Assembly (NCBI GenBank): GCA_963678675.1
Contig: OY783195.1
Coordinates: 22,172,283 to 22,236,282 of the forward strand
From: Xiphydria camelus
Taxonomy: Eukaryota > Arthropoda > Insecta > Hymenoptera > Xiphydriidae
Direction of reading: 5' to 3'
Length of the DNA: 64,000 bases
Of this stretch, positions 44,308 to 55,288 are shown piece after piece. Made by a program: the position numbers and the translations under genes. How positions within the stretch are numbered: the stretch's first letter is position 1; every line of letters begins with the position of its first letter. The notes under the pieces are model-generated. The model saw only the letters and a list, made by a program, of their open reading frames with translations, was not told the origin of the DNA and ran no database searches.

Positions 44308-44944
44308 TTGCTAAGTAATCGTTTAATGTAATATTCACAACGAGTACGGGGATCCTGAAACGCGCTATCGCTCCACAGTAAACCCTCATTTTTTTATTGA
44401 TCTCTCACGAAACCCGTACGAACTCATTAAAGTTGCGTGGAACAAAGGTATTTACACTCGAACGTATCTGAAGCACTATCCACACCGTAGACGCATTCAG
44501 GGGGCTGCGGGTACGAGAGCGGTTATCCCTCTCGAGTCTTTGGCACTCGTGTCGGTCGGGGCCAGGACCAAAGAGCTTCTCCCCGGTTCCCATGATTCCC
44601 TGGAGCTCTAAACTACCAACACACGCTTGCTCTAATATTCGTAATTATCCCAGTGAAGCCGCACGAGTCCCGAATTACTGACTCCTTTCCCTTTACCTAC
44701 TGTCGAGAATTCCGTGATAAGGCGACGGCGGCATTGAGTGAAACGCTCACACCAACCGACGAAGAACGTGTTATTGAGAACCGTATAGAAAATGAAATAT
44801 ACAGTAGAATTATGTTATGCGTAGGTATATATCGGATAACTTTTAATTTTCTATTTTTCACGCTTTAAAACGACGTAAATTAGTGCATGTATAATGGCAT
44901 ATCAATGTTTATTTAATACGTTATAAAATTAAAAAATCTGCTTA
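44305..44944. other. no gene seen
   Basis: A 71-codon frame (44653-44868) is unrecognised. Confidence 0.45.
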
Positions 44945-45064
44945 CCTATACATATAGACCACTTTTGGTATAAGATAACAATGGCATAAGACACGAGATG
45001 TGGTATATGTGGGTTTAAATCGGTATAAACCTGTTAAAAATTAACTGCACTTTTTTAATGTGTA
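44945..45064 (-). mobile_element. ACACTGTAAAAAA-type MITE, copy 4 (inverted, partial)
   Basis: On the complement it reads ACACATTAAAAAAGTGCAG, TTTAACAGG, ACCACATCTCGTGTCTTATG and CCATTGTTATCTTATACCAA, matching the other three copies. The far end is shortened. Confidence 0.72.
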
Positions 45065-45133
45065 TTGAAGAAAAGAGCAATAGAAATGTTTTTTATTTTG
45101 TAATTTATATTCATACCCTTTATTACTATAATA

Positions 45134-45213
45134 TTAAGTGCATAACTTTGCTTCCGCCGTTTTCCTATAGATGGCTTACGAGAAAAACGGCGGAAGCAAA
45201 GCTGTACACCTAA
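45134..45213. mobile_element. 80-bp palindromic mini-mariner (copy 2)
   Basis: Flanked by TA (45132-45133, 45214-45215). Arms start TTAAGTGCATAACTTTGCTT (left) and, inverted, TTAGGTGTACAGCTTTGCTT (right), and meet around TATAGATGGCTTAC. Same length and plan as the copy at 12635-12714. Confidence 0.87.
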
Positions 45214-45215
45214 TA

Positions 45216-45755
45216 AAAATATAATATATCACAAGAAATCGCAAGGCATCGATTCGACTTAAGATATTACTCCTAAGTATGATTAAACCAATTCGATGAC
45301 AAACGACTAAAACTATTTCATTAATCAAAAGACAATTAAATTCTCACATTTTTTTAAACATCGTAAGATATAGCCCGATTGATAGATTTGTTGGAATTTA
45401 ATATGATTAATAGATGCTTATCAGAATTTACAACAGAATGTGGTGCTTTAAAATGTACTTATTATAATAATTGATAACTAAGAATTCTAATGATAATAGA
45501 TAAGTATAGTTACACATCTAGTGTATGTTCAATATAGAGATAAATGCGTGCATATACAATTCTCCTAGTATTAATGGCGTTATGATTTGGGTAGCTTAAG
45601 ATTAGATTTCAGTAGCTTTACTTTACATGGATGTTCGTATAAAATTTGTCCTGTTTCGGTCGGAGCTCTGTCATGGTCAGAAGGTATCTGGGGACACCGA
45701 AATTCGGGGTCCATTTTCATGCCTTTCTTCTCTCCGTCTCGCTTCTGTCTCGGAG
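45216..45755. other. no gene seen
   Basis: AT-rich, ending in a pyrimidine-rich stretch (45721-45752) that may be the acceptor tract for the exon below. Confidence 0.45.
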
Positions 45756-45909
45756 GGAGATCGTGAGAAAATCTGGCAAGATGTGTGGGTCCGACGGTAT
45801 GAACGTCGGCATCTCCAAATTCGAGGAATGTCGGGACAAATTTACGAGTTCGAACGGAAGGACATTAATATATGCAGCGAGAAGGGGACACTGTGGCATG
45901 TCCTTATAA
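45756..45909 (+). CDS. candidate terminal exon with Kazal-like half domain
   Basis: A pyrimidine-rich tract ends CGGAG at 45755, a usable acceptor. The following frame runs to TAA at 45907-45909. It encodes EIVRKSGK, then MCGSDG, nine residues, F-E-E-C, and after about twenty residues ARRGHCG and a short end. CGSDG followed 15 residues later by a cysteine and then a G-x-C end is the layout of the second half of Kazal serine-protease-inhibitor domains, where CGSDG carries the third cysteine. The cysteine usually found four positions before F-x-x-C is a lysine here, so one disulfide would be missing, as in some non-classical insect Kazal domains. The first cysteines would have to come from an upstream exon that I could not find. 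It could be a decayed or chance match. Confidence 0.3.
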
Positions 45910-48782
45910 ACTCTTCAGATTCGTGAGATCGTGCAATCAGTTCCCTTTCCGGCTATAATTGATTTCAGCAATTTGATCATTTAAAATCTTGTTTTATGGA
46001 TAAATATAATCCATGGAAACCTAGATAGACTTGTATGATCATCATGACGTTCATACAATCTGCAATAAGTGACCGTTCTAAAGTTTACGTTTATTTTGCT
46101 GCATGAGTTTAGAAAGATAATTGTTCTTTAACAAATTGTTAAGTTTACATTATAACGTGATTCAAATTAATCGCTGTATTTATTGGAACAACATATTTAC
46201 AAAAAATTCTGCATATATTAAATAAAATACGCTTGCTTAATGATGACTCATAAAGCGCACAACCTTGATAGATTTGATGAGTCAATAGTACACAAAGTTG
46301 TTGTATTTATGTACCTATAGATACTTGCCTTTCTGGGAAGTTAATACATTCTTAGACACAATTGCGCGGCTCGATTTTGTAAATCGAAAATACACTGAAA
46401 AAAATACCCTTCTTCAAATAAACATACATTTGGCTAGCGCATTTTAATAGTTTATCTAATTTCAATAGATATTGCTAACTTAATGGATAATCGCTTAATA
46501 ATTTGACCGAATGGAACATTTGAAGAACTAAATATTAAGAATACGCAAGGTTTAACTATACGTATGATAGTTTCCTTCAAATATACGGGAGTAGTTTTCT
46601 CGAGCACAGGCATGGTCTCTCGAACGTAAACGGTGTAGCTAACGCATGATTTATATTCACACTCGACCCGCTTAGCATATGATAATCACGGGGCTAAAGA
46701 GCGGCCGACAGGTCGGGGGAGGTGTGAATTTGACCCGGCGGAAGATTATTATTCCGTGATCCTGGCCTTGTTAGATTTCGGATAAATCTCAAATGAAACG
46801 AAAAAAATAGTCGGCCGACAAGGATCGCGTCAACATTTAAGATGCAACGCGGGCCGTCATTTCACGTTCTTTCGTGGTAGACGTCCCGATGTAACAGAAT
46901 ACTTTCACGTATATCCGTAGTTGGTCATTAATATTTCCCCGAGGTATACAAAAATATGTGTTACAGAATTAACGATATTAAAAATGATCGGTCACGAATT
47001 ATATAATCTCATTGCCAACATCAGGTTCGTATATACCTACCTATACAGAAACATCTAAAATCGAAAGATACCGAAGCACTTTCAAAATAAGCGGCGATTC
47101 GCGCTCTAGATGAAAAAGTTTGAAATTGAATCCTTTTCCGAGGATAACCGCATCGGGACGAGGGGCAGAATAAGTTATAAATAAGGGTTTGCCAGTGGCG
47201 ATATATCTGTTCGGTAGGAGTGGGCATCGCGAGAGGGCCAGTGGGCATTAGGTAGCCATTCATCATGCGCTGCTCGTTGGATGCCCACATAAGTCAGCGG
47301 CAAGCGACCTTTCATATACATAGGACCCACCGCACTTCATCAAATAATGGACGCGATTTATTAATAAAAGGCTTCCTAAAGGATAAAATTAGCCGCCGAC
47401 TCGTAGTAATTATAACACCGAAGAATTTCTGATATTCTCGAAGAATTCCTACAGTTGGAGACAGGAATTCGTATATGTATAGTTTCCTAACACAGGGTGA
47501 AGGATGCACCAAATCTCGAGAAAGAGAAGCGTCTATCCTGCAAATAAATTCTTTTCCCTTTCGGAGATTAAACACATTTTTTTATGCTACGTTAATTAAT
47601 GTAGGTATGTAATTATAATGAAATGAACTAGAGTGGAATAAAAATGCCGGTGAGATTGTTCGGTATTAGAAATATTTGAGACGTCTGAAACCGAAATTGT
47701 AGTTTCGTCGCTACTCGGAAACGGTCGCGATTCGAGCAGGACGCTATTAAGAGCCTGCTGTCCTCTCTATCGTAGCATCGACAAACACCCGCTGCGATGG
47801 GGGGTTTCTGAAATTAATCTCGCAGTGTGAGGTGGTGACTTATGTCGCCAAGAGATGTCTTATTTAATGTCTAAAGGGCCGCGGTAGCCGGTGCATGATT
47901 AATAACTAGGACGGAGGTACACGTCTAAAAACGCTCCCTACCGCGGCGTCCAAGTGGGGTCTTCGATCCGATAAAAGAACACGAGACTCCGCGCAGACAC
48001 GAGAGACCGGAATGACGAGATGAAGAAATCTCACGCTCATATATGTAACACGAGCTTGAAGAAATGCGATATAGAAGAAATTGTCGAATTTTAGGTTTCA
48101 ACGTAGGTACAATATCGTTTAAAAGTACCAAATCTACTACGATTCGTCGAGCGTGAGAATTGGATATAGAGACGATTCTTTCCATTGGACATCAGTTTAG
48201 AGAGGAAGCGAGATAAACTCGATTTATCAAATTGTTAATCCCTTGAAAAAGGTGCTCTGACCCATTTTATATTAGTATCCAACAGGTGGAGGATTACTAT
48301 TAACATCTTTTACCAGGCATTAGCGACGTACGATTTCGTATAATGGCATATAATCCGACGCATCCATAATTCTCGGCCATCTTCATTATTCGTGTATATA
48401 TTTCAGAAGCTTAGGATTGTCAAAGCGCTCGTAACTCGTTATTCTAACTCGACGTTCCAATCTTAAGCTCCGTGTGTGTATATATGTATGTATGTACGTG
48501 TACTCTTGTGCTTTTGCAACGAATTTACTCCATGGAACAAATAAACTGAACATTTGCCATACAAGCATATCCACTTGTACGAAGTAAGCCGAATGCATAC
48601 CTATAAAATCGTTGACAAAATAAGAAACGTACGAATATGTTTTGTAAGGGTGTCCGATTTGCTCTATTTTCCTTATTTATGATTCCGAAATATTATCGCC
48701 AGAGTTACTTCAATCGTTAAAGTAAAATCCGGTTTATGATTTAGGGAAAACCAAGGAACGCATAATAGATTAAAAATATATA
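45910..48782. other. no gene seen
   Basis: A lone CACTGAAAAAAATA tip at about 46393 may be half of a MITE. 46600-46860 and 47680-47980 are CpG-richer. Frames of 70-90 codons on the minus strand (47021-47290, 47312-47575, 47925-48185) show no motif. Confidence 0.5.
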
Positions 48783-49528
48783 AGGTAAAAGTGGGATAGA
48801 TGCCTACCCCCCATTTTTTTTTATTTCGAATATACTAGCGCGATTGAGGCAATGGGATATTTCTGTTACATCAGTTTACATATTCGTGAATATTGGTATA
48901 TGTAACAAATTTACCTATCAACTATCTTAATTGAGTACTTATAACAGTTTCGAGTGGAGAGCACAACTTGTTGATAATTTCAGGTGAAACTGACTGCATT
49001 AAAAAAACCTCTGCAGGCTATTCCACGAAGAAAAATTTGACGTGAAAGTCATTTATGTGGGTTCACTAGAGTTAATCGATGAAAAACGATAACTGCAATC
49101 AGATTTTAATCTTGCATGTCGGAATAATTATTGGCGGGGCAACTATCCGTCAGTCTTTCGTACATCCATCACCTCCCCTACTTATTCACTTGTTCCTTCA
49201 ATCATGCAACCATTGATACATAGACGTATGCTGAAGTTCATGCGACATGTAAGCCATTAGTTATATTCATTACGAAATTTGTATTTTTACGCCCGAAATG
49301 AATTCTTCATCCTATCAGAAACCGAGGGCATCTATCCTCTAAAATGCCGAAAATGGTATTTCTTATTTGTATACATATCTTTGCTTGTTTTATCCAAATT
49401 ATATTTTTCTACTATAGAAACTGTTATGTTCTAACAAATAGTCCATGTATTCACATTCTAACAACAACGAATATTTCTATATACTTAATATTTTTTCCTT
49501 AGGAGGGGCATCTATCCCACTTTTACCC
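48783..49528. mobile_element. 746-bp element with GGTAAAAGTGGGATAGATGC tips, TA target
   Basis: AGGTAAAAGTGGGATAGATG at the left is matched in inverse at the right end, with TA on both sides (48781-48782, 49529-49530). A third GGGCATCTATCC motif lies inside at about 49328. Interior is AT-rich and non-coding. The style (GGG(T)AA tips plus GAT motifs, TA target) resembles the 35473-36370 element. Confidence 0.8.
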
Positions 49529-49530
49529 TA

Positions 49531-50840
49531 AGGCCGGGACAGCAGATTAATTAAACCTATATCAAGATGTTGCCAGTCCAGAGTTGAACTTATGTAAGAA
49601 GATATTTTTTGTTCTCCCTCGACGAGCTGGTGAATCGAGCAAATAAACTAGAACTTTTTTCGCACCATGCTCCTTGGACACTGATCAACGCGATACAACA
49701 GGTAATCCGATTAGGCGAATAACATAAAGTCTTGCAGAAGCAAGTATAAAGCGATCATGTAAAATGCGAATAAATAAAATCCGTCGACGTCATAACGAGA
49801 CGCCCTATAGAAAACGTCTGCATTTGCAACTCATCTCTGCCGTCCAATTATTAAGCTTAATTGATCGAAGCCTACGCCACCTACCCTATGCGATCCAATT
49901 ATGCCTAATTGATCGAGAGAGCACTTCTCGAGGCATAACCGATTGTGAGTTCGTCTACGAAAAATTGAAAATTGCCGTGACCACCCATTACGTTCGAGGA
50001 GAGACGAACGAATTAAATCTGCCGAGAAGAGAAGAGAAATTTGGGATTTCATTCATTTCTTTGCAGTTCATTCATCGTTATACAACGAGAAACAACGAAA
50101 ATATGCTCGGTCATATCCACTCAAAGGGATTACTGCTAAGTCGAGTGATCCTTTGGTTTGGCATCACGTCGAGCCTCGGACTCTCGAACTCGAACTCCAA
50201 ACCGTTTGAAGAGGTAGCAGGCAATAATCAATTTGCCACGTCTTCTCGTTTGTACAATTAGTCAAATACCAGAAAGCGAAAGAGAGAAAGGAAGAGAAAT
50301 GAAGCAGTATAGAAAGAGAGAAGGAGAGCACTTCCAATTTCTCGCATCCGCGTCTGTAGTCTCTCCCTTTTTTTTTCATTTCAGAGAAACGACGAGGAGC
50401 ATCATCCACGGTTGCGTCGTAGAACCATAGATTTCAAGAGTCGACACTCTCTGGAGAGAAAAATCATTCCCGACGCGGCGATCGAACAGTCCCTGGGAGT
50501 GTCCAAGGACGATAAATAAAAGTAACGTGCGAAAAAATATCGGCAGCAGCGTATACAAAAGGATGAAAGAGGAGGAGAAAGTAGGAGGGCCGTTACGAAT
50601 CACTCGCGCGATGTTCCATTACTCCTCCACGTCGTGGGTGATCTGGTTTTCCTTTTCCCGTCGCGTTGCGGTATTTATTGTTTCGGTAAATGAATGCACC
50701 ATTTTTTAAATAGAGGGAGAAAAAGTTTCGGTGTATTTCTTATAATTAAGTGAGTATTAAGGCAAGAAAATGTTCGATAATGGTTATATTACGATTTCAT
50801 GAGAATCGATAATAATAAAGCTAAACTACAGTCGGTACGA
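49531..50840. other. no gene called
   Basis: A 165-codon plus frame (49764-50261) starts at an ATG but contains an internal DNA repeat (CCAATTAT..TAATTGATCGA twice near 49846 and 49894), overlaps frames on the other strand and has no known motif. It most likely is chance. Confidence 0.4.
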
Positions 50841-51188
50841 TATTTGTTGAGCCAGAATTCCTAGAAGACTGCTGCATTACTTGTTTGGAATTATCCCCAT
50901 TCAGCACCCGAGTTGGAGACATTGGCAGCGCAACGTTTACCGTAGCAGATTGCAGTTAGCATTATTTGCATACCGTGCTTTGCAGTCGATTTATGCGTAG
51001 CGTGTTTCTTTGTGAGTGTATCGTTCTATGAATTTTCAGTTTAATTTTTTATTAAAAGAAAAAAGAAAGAAATGTATGATAAATAACGCCGCAATTTTGA
51101 AGGTACGCCACCGTTTGCAAAGCGTCAAACCGTTGTGTTCCGAGAGAATACCGCCTTATCGTTTCTGGGAATTTTGGCTCAACAAATA
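50841..51188. mobile_element. 348-bp element with TATTTGTTGAGCC tips
   Basis: TATTTGTTGAGCCAGAATTC with CTAGAA at 50841 is the inverse of the right end (TTCTGGGAATTTTGGCTCAA to 51188). The interior is not palindromic and has no frame. MITE of unassigned superfamily, lying 26 bp from the mariner below. Confidence 0.75.
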
Positions 51189-51214
51189 TTAGGTATCCGG
51201 ACTGTGTAATAGTA

Positions 51215-52179
51215 TTAGGTGTACAACTTTGCTTCCACCGTTTTCCTATACATAAATGGCTTTAGCGGTAAGTAGTGGTCGAAATAAATAGATCATAGAC
51301 GTCATGTGCAATAAACTTGGGCACCTGTCAACATAACCCCATAGAAACATTAGTCGATTTATGTCTGCATCATAAAGTTATTCTCGATTGAAAATGTTAG
51401 TTTACGAGCCAAATTCTCGCCATTTGCGGGAGGTTTTAATTTTTTGCTTCAATATGAAGAAATCTGCGACTGAGGCTCATCGAATGCTCTCAAATACTTA
51501 TGGTGAGGCTGCTATTAGTGAAAGAACGTGTCGTGAGTGGTTTCAACGCTTCAAGAATGGTGATTTTCACGTCGAGGACCGGCATAGCGGTGGAAGAGAG
51601 AAGGTTTTCAAAGATGAAGAATTGGAGGCATTACTTGATGAAGACTCGTGTTAAAGTCAAGAAGAATTGGCACGATCATTGGGAGTGACTCAACAAGCAA
51701 TTTCAAAATGCCTCAAAAACATGGGAATGATTCAGAAGCAAGGAAATTGGGTACCATACGAGTTGAAACCAAGAGATGTTGAACGGCGTTTGTTTGCTTG
51801 TTAACTGTTGTTTGAAAGGTAAAGACGGAAGGGATTTCTGCATCACGTTTTGACTGGAGATGAAAAATTAATTCATTACGATAATCCTAAGCGCAGAAAA
51901 TCGTGGGGATATCCCAGCCATGCTTCCACGTCGACGGCCAAAGCGAATATTCACGGCTCCAAGGTCATGCTCTGTAATTGATGGGACCAGCTCGGCGTAG
52001 TGTATTATGAGCTGTTAAAACCGACTGAAACAATCACAGGCGGTCGTTTTCGAACGCAATTAATGTGTTTGAGCCAAGCACTGAAAGACAAACGGCCGCA
52101 ATACAACGAAAGACACGATAAAGTGATTTTGCAGCATGACAATGCTCGACCCCATGCATGGGCATGGGCATTTCGATAA
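51215..52179 (+). pseudogene. mariner element with disabled transposase, 3' end lost
   Basis: The 5' terminal repeat TTAGGTGTACAACTTTGCTT begins at 51215 after TA. The transposase frame starts at ATG 51394 and stays in one phase to 52179. It has the N-terminal helix-turn-helix region (HLREVLIFCFNMKKSATEAH, then R-T-C-R-E-W-F-Q-R-F and G-D-F-H-V-E-D), a VTQQAIS second helix, WVPYEL, L-T-G-D-E-K with the first catalytic aspartate, and Q-H-D-N-A-R-P-H with the second. Four in-frame stops occur at 51652, 51802, 51820 and 51979. After HDNARPH the sequence diverges into unrelated DNA, so the third catalytic aspartate and the 3' repeat are gone. Mariner proteins are usually about 345 residues; about 260 codons are left. 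The two 80-bp palindromes use this element's terminal sequence. Confidence 0.93.
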
Positions 52180-52586
52180 CCGATCTGAACTTGCTGACAC
52201 GCCAACACTCGCGGATGACTACGCATGCGCATTCACGCTTCTCCGGTGATTCTATTGGACGAGGAAACCCACGGGGGTGCTCATGCAAAACTCGCAATTT
52301 TGCTATGGTAAGTTTGATCGCGGACATATGGTATACCATTTTTATCCACATCATGTTTTGTTATATTTACTTATTTTATCCCCACTGTAACTTTATGGTA
52401 CGCATTGCAGAGAAATCCTTATATCGAGTTTAATGTAAAAAAATTTATAACAAAGTTGTTGCTAGCGAAAACGTGAGTAATATTTAATTGTGTTATAAAT
52501 TATTATAAAGCTGAGAATTAAGTTTTTACAGACGTATCTCTAACGTTTAATGTGTATTGATAGTATTTTTAGTAAGAACTTATAAT
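52180..52586. other. no gene seen
   Basis: Balanced sequence to 52330, then AT-rich. Small frames overlap on both strands. Confidence 0.5.
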
Positions 52587-52763
52587 GTATACCGAATGTC
52601 GCACGGGAAACCGATCAGGCGGGGGCCTTCTGAGTATCTCTGAATTTGACTTCGGCGGTGCTTGGACGGTGCTCGAGTGATTCATAAATTGCACTCCGAA
52701 GCCAAATTCAGAAAAATTCAGAAGGCCCCCGCCTGATCGGTTTCCCGTGCGACATTCGGTATA
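52587..52763. repeat. 177-bp palindrome (TATACCGAATGTCGC tips)
   Basis: Arms of about 75 bp start TATACCGAATGTCGCACGGG and continue AAACCGATCAGGCGGGGGCC and TTCTGA, then TGAATTTG. The left arm has a few differences near 52630-52650. The loop is about 25 bases. Either a MITE or a hairpin-RNA source. Confidence 0.87.
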
Positions 52764-53049
52764 TGTGATCATCCATGGGCCATGTAAATATGTGTAGGTG
52801 GGGAGTGTAGATTTTAAATACTTAGAAACTAGACATGAAGACAAGTTTCGACCACATCTTGGAGAATTATGATAGAAAAAGGGTAGGACGCCCGAACATA
52901 TTCAGGTGGCTTAATTGCTGGAAAATATCAACCCTATAAATTAAAATAAATATCTCAAAAACGAAGCCATAAATCAAAAATTTGCAAGGGTGATTTTTTT
53001 CTCTAAATTAAACGGGGAGTCTAATAATTAAATTTTCTTTGCAAAATAT
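52764..53049. other. no gene seen
   Basis: Ordinary AT-rich sequence. Confidence 0.5.
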
Positions 53050-53113
53050 CCAGTGGCGCCGAAGATTGGGAGGGGGAAAGGGGGGTACCGGCCCCTAGTA
53101 TCTACGCCACTGG
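53050..53113. mobile_element. 64-bp CAGTGGCG-tipped remnant (hAT-like)
   Basis: CCAGTGGCG at 53050 and its inverse CGCCACTGG at 53105-53113 bound G-rich DNA with GGGGTACCGGCCCC. CAGTGGCGTA tips are typical of some insect hAT elements. Eight-base target duplications were not found. Confidence 0.5.
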
Positions 53114-55090
53114 AGAATTTTTAAAAATTATTTAATTATTGCTTAGAGCTGTTCTACATCAGCCTGTGTGCGAAACTTCATGGAAATCGATCAAGTAGTT
53201 TAGAAGTTATGATGAGAAAACCATTTTTTTTCGAAACTTTGACACCCTGTATCTTTGTTAGGAAACATTTTTGAAAACAATTTTCTTATGAAAGTCTACT
53301 TTTTCTTTATTGTTCTATCACATATCAAAAAAAATGACGTTTAACCTGGTCCACCCTGTATATTGTAACCCAATTTTAAAATTATCAATAAAATATAAAA
53401 ACTTAATTCTCTAACCTCAAATGTTCTTCATTACCGACTCATTACCGACAACGCAACCTTGTCCCAAGCGCCATAGTCTACCTTGAAACAAGCTTGCATA
53501 GCATACTGTCACAACATTGAAACGCGTAACGGATTTGCCTTGCATCAGCCTTGTTTTGCAACCTTGCCGCAAGGTTCTACCTTACCAGCCAACCTTGTAA
53601 CAAGCTTAATTCGGGGTACGATTTCTACCTGGGTCTAGGTTACATCTCTGTGCAATTTTTTTCTATACAAACCTTAAAGCTAACTCGATTTGTATTAGTC
53701 GTACACGTTTTGTTCATAAAAGATTGTAAATTTTAAATGTTAATTCATATTAGCATTATGATGCAACGTAAAGATAGAAAAATATTATTTTAATTCTCCA
53801 ATTCAACTTCATTGTTAGTAGCTGTATAATTTAACACATTTAATACCATGTATTTTCTTTTAATATCCATTATCCTACAAGAAATGCACCAAAGTTTTGC
53901 TAAATTTCGATCGCTAAGCATTTTGAAGTAAGCAGAAATTCTCGTAGTTTTTCGCCAGGCAAGTAAGAAAATAATTCGCTTGCAATACGATCACCATCAG
54001 TCATGAGGTATACGTAGCTCGGTCGGTGGGAAAAAGTCGGTGGCTGGACCCACAGAATCTCAAGCATCCCTCGAGAAGACGGGTGAGAAATTTTACGAAG
54101 AGTATCAAATGTTGGACGAAGTTCAGGCGACGTAACTTACCCGCGTCTACTTTGCAAGGTAACGCCGATACGACGACGTTCGTCGTCTCGGTGCACTAAC
54201 GCGTGCACACGAGTTATCCCAGCTTCGGGATGGGGGGGGGGGGGGGTTAGAGGGTGTATAAGTCGCTTTATTTAACCGAAATAACCACTGTTAAAATCAC
54301 CGTAAAATTCTCATACTCTTGTGCGAGAATTGTTTAATGTACCTAAATCTAAATACCTGAGAGGCGTCAGGTCTGGTTACTCGTACGAATAATGAGGAAT
54401 TTCGACCAACAATAAGATTCAGTTTCGTAAAAGATGAATATCTTCTTAGCGGTGTGGTTCGCACAATTTGAACTCGAAGAAAAATACAATTTTAATTGTA
54501 TTTCACTTATTTTTATAGTAGTTACTGCCGACTTAATCATAGTCTCCTATTATTGGTGTGTGTATTACCTCTAATAATTTCGTTTTGTCAGTGCGTACTT
54601 TTTATCTGCTAGCCTTTTTCTTACTTTCTATATCATTTTTATCCACAAATCACAGTCTACATTGTATCATGATCTTCGGTTTTAGATAAGACATTTCTCT
54701 TGGCAATATCGTGAAAAAATAATGGAAAAATAAAGAACTTTAACATCCAAATACCTACTTTTAATATTTCATTATCGTACTTAACTTCTTATACACACTT
54801 CCGCTTAATAATTTGAATGGAAACTGACTTATATCATGTCTTACGCGAAACGAATGTCTTTGCACTGTGGTGTTTAGCGGAACTCGAGCTTCTTTATCTA
54901 CTACTCAATCTTTCTCCTTCTCTACGATTCTTTTTTCCTCGTTCCCTGTATCCTAGTATGAGTTTTTATTTTAGGCAAGGAATTACCACAGAAAATTAAA
55001 CAGTCTTACCATAGAAATACCTATACTTAACATTTACTTGTGATGTAGCCGTTCGAAATGATGCTCTTTAAAATATAATATGTACATATA
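53114..55090. other. no gene seen; CCTTG-rich patch and poly-G run
   Basis: ACACCCTGTA-like tips occur inverted at about 53241 and 53353. 53450-53610 contains about eight ACCTTG/GCCTTG/CAAGCTTG motifs. A G run lies at about 54232-54246. 54000-54230 is balanced. No gene is supported. Confidence 0.5.
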
Positions 55091-55288
55091 TTGCAGAGTG
55101 TGGAAAATTTGGCCCCGATGTATTATCTTCGTTGGTATTGTAGAAAAAAATTGTGTATCATGACGAGCCAATATTATGAGCGCAAACATCGAGCGACCGT
55201 TGTTATTAGTACGAACAGACGTCGTAGTGATAACAATGAAATCGCCTACAGGGGTTACGATGCAAGCGCACCATTCGGATTAATATAA
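55091..55288 (+). other. possible 3' exon, very weak
   Basis: ATATTGCAG at 55092-55100 could be an acceptor, followed by a 60-codon open frame to TAA at 55286-55288 without recognisable motif. No donor upstream could be paired with it. Confidence 0.12.

Noticed and set aside
44102..44389. 95-codon frame on the minus strand
   Set aside because: Its body is the AG microsatellite.
52005..52433. Frames of 75-106 codons on both strands next to the mariner
   Set aside because: They overlap the disabled transposase and the unrelated DNA after its break.
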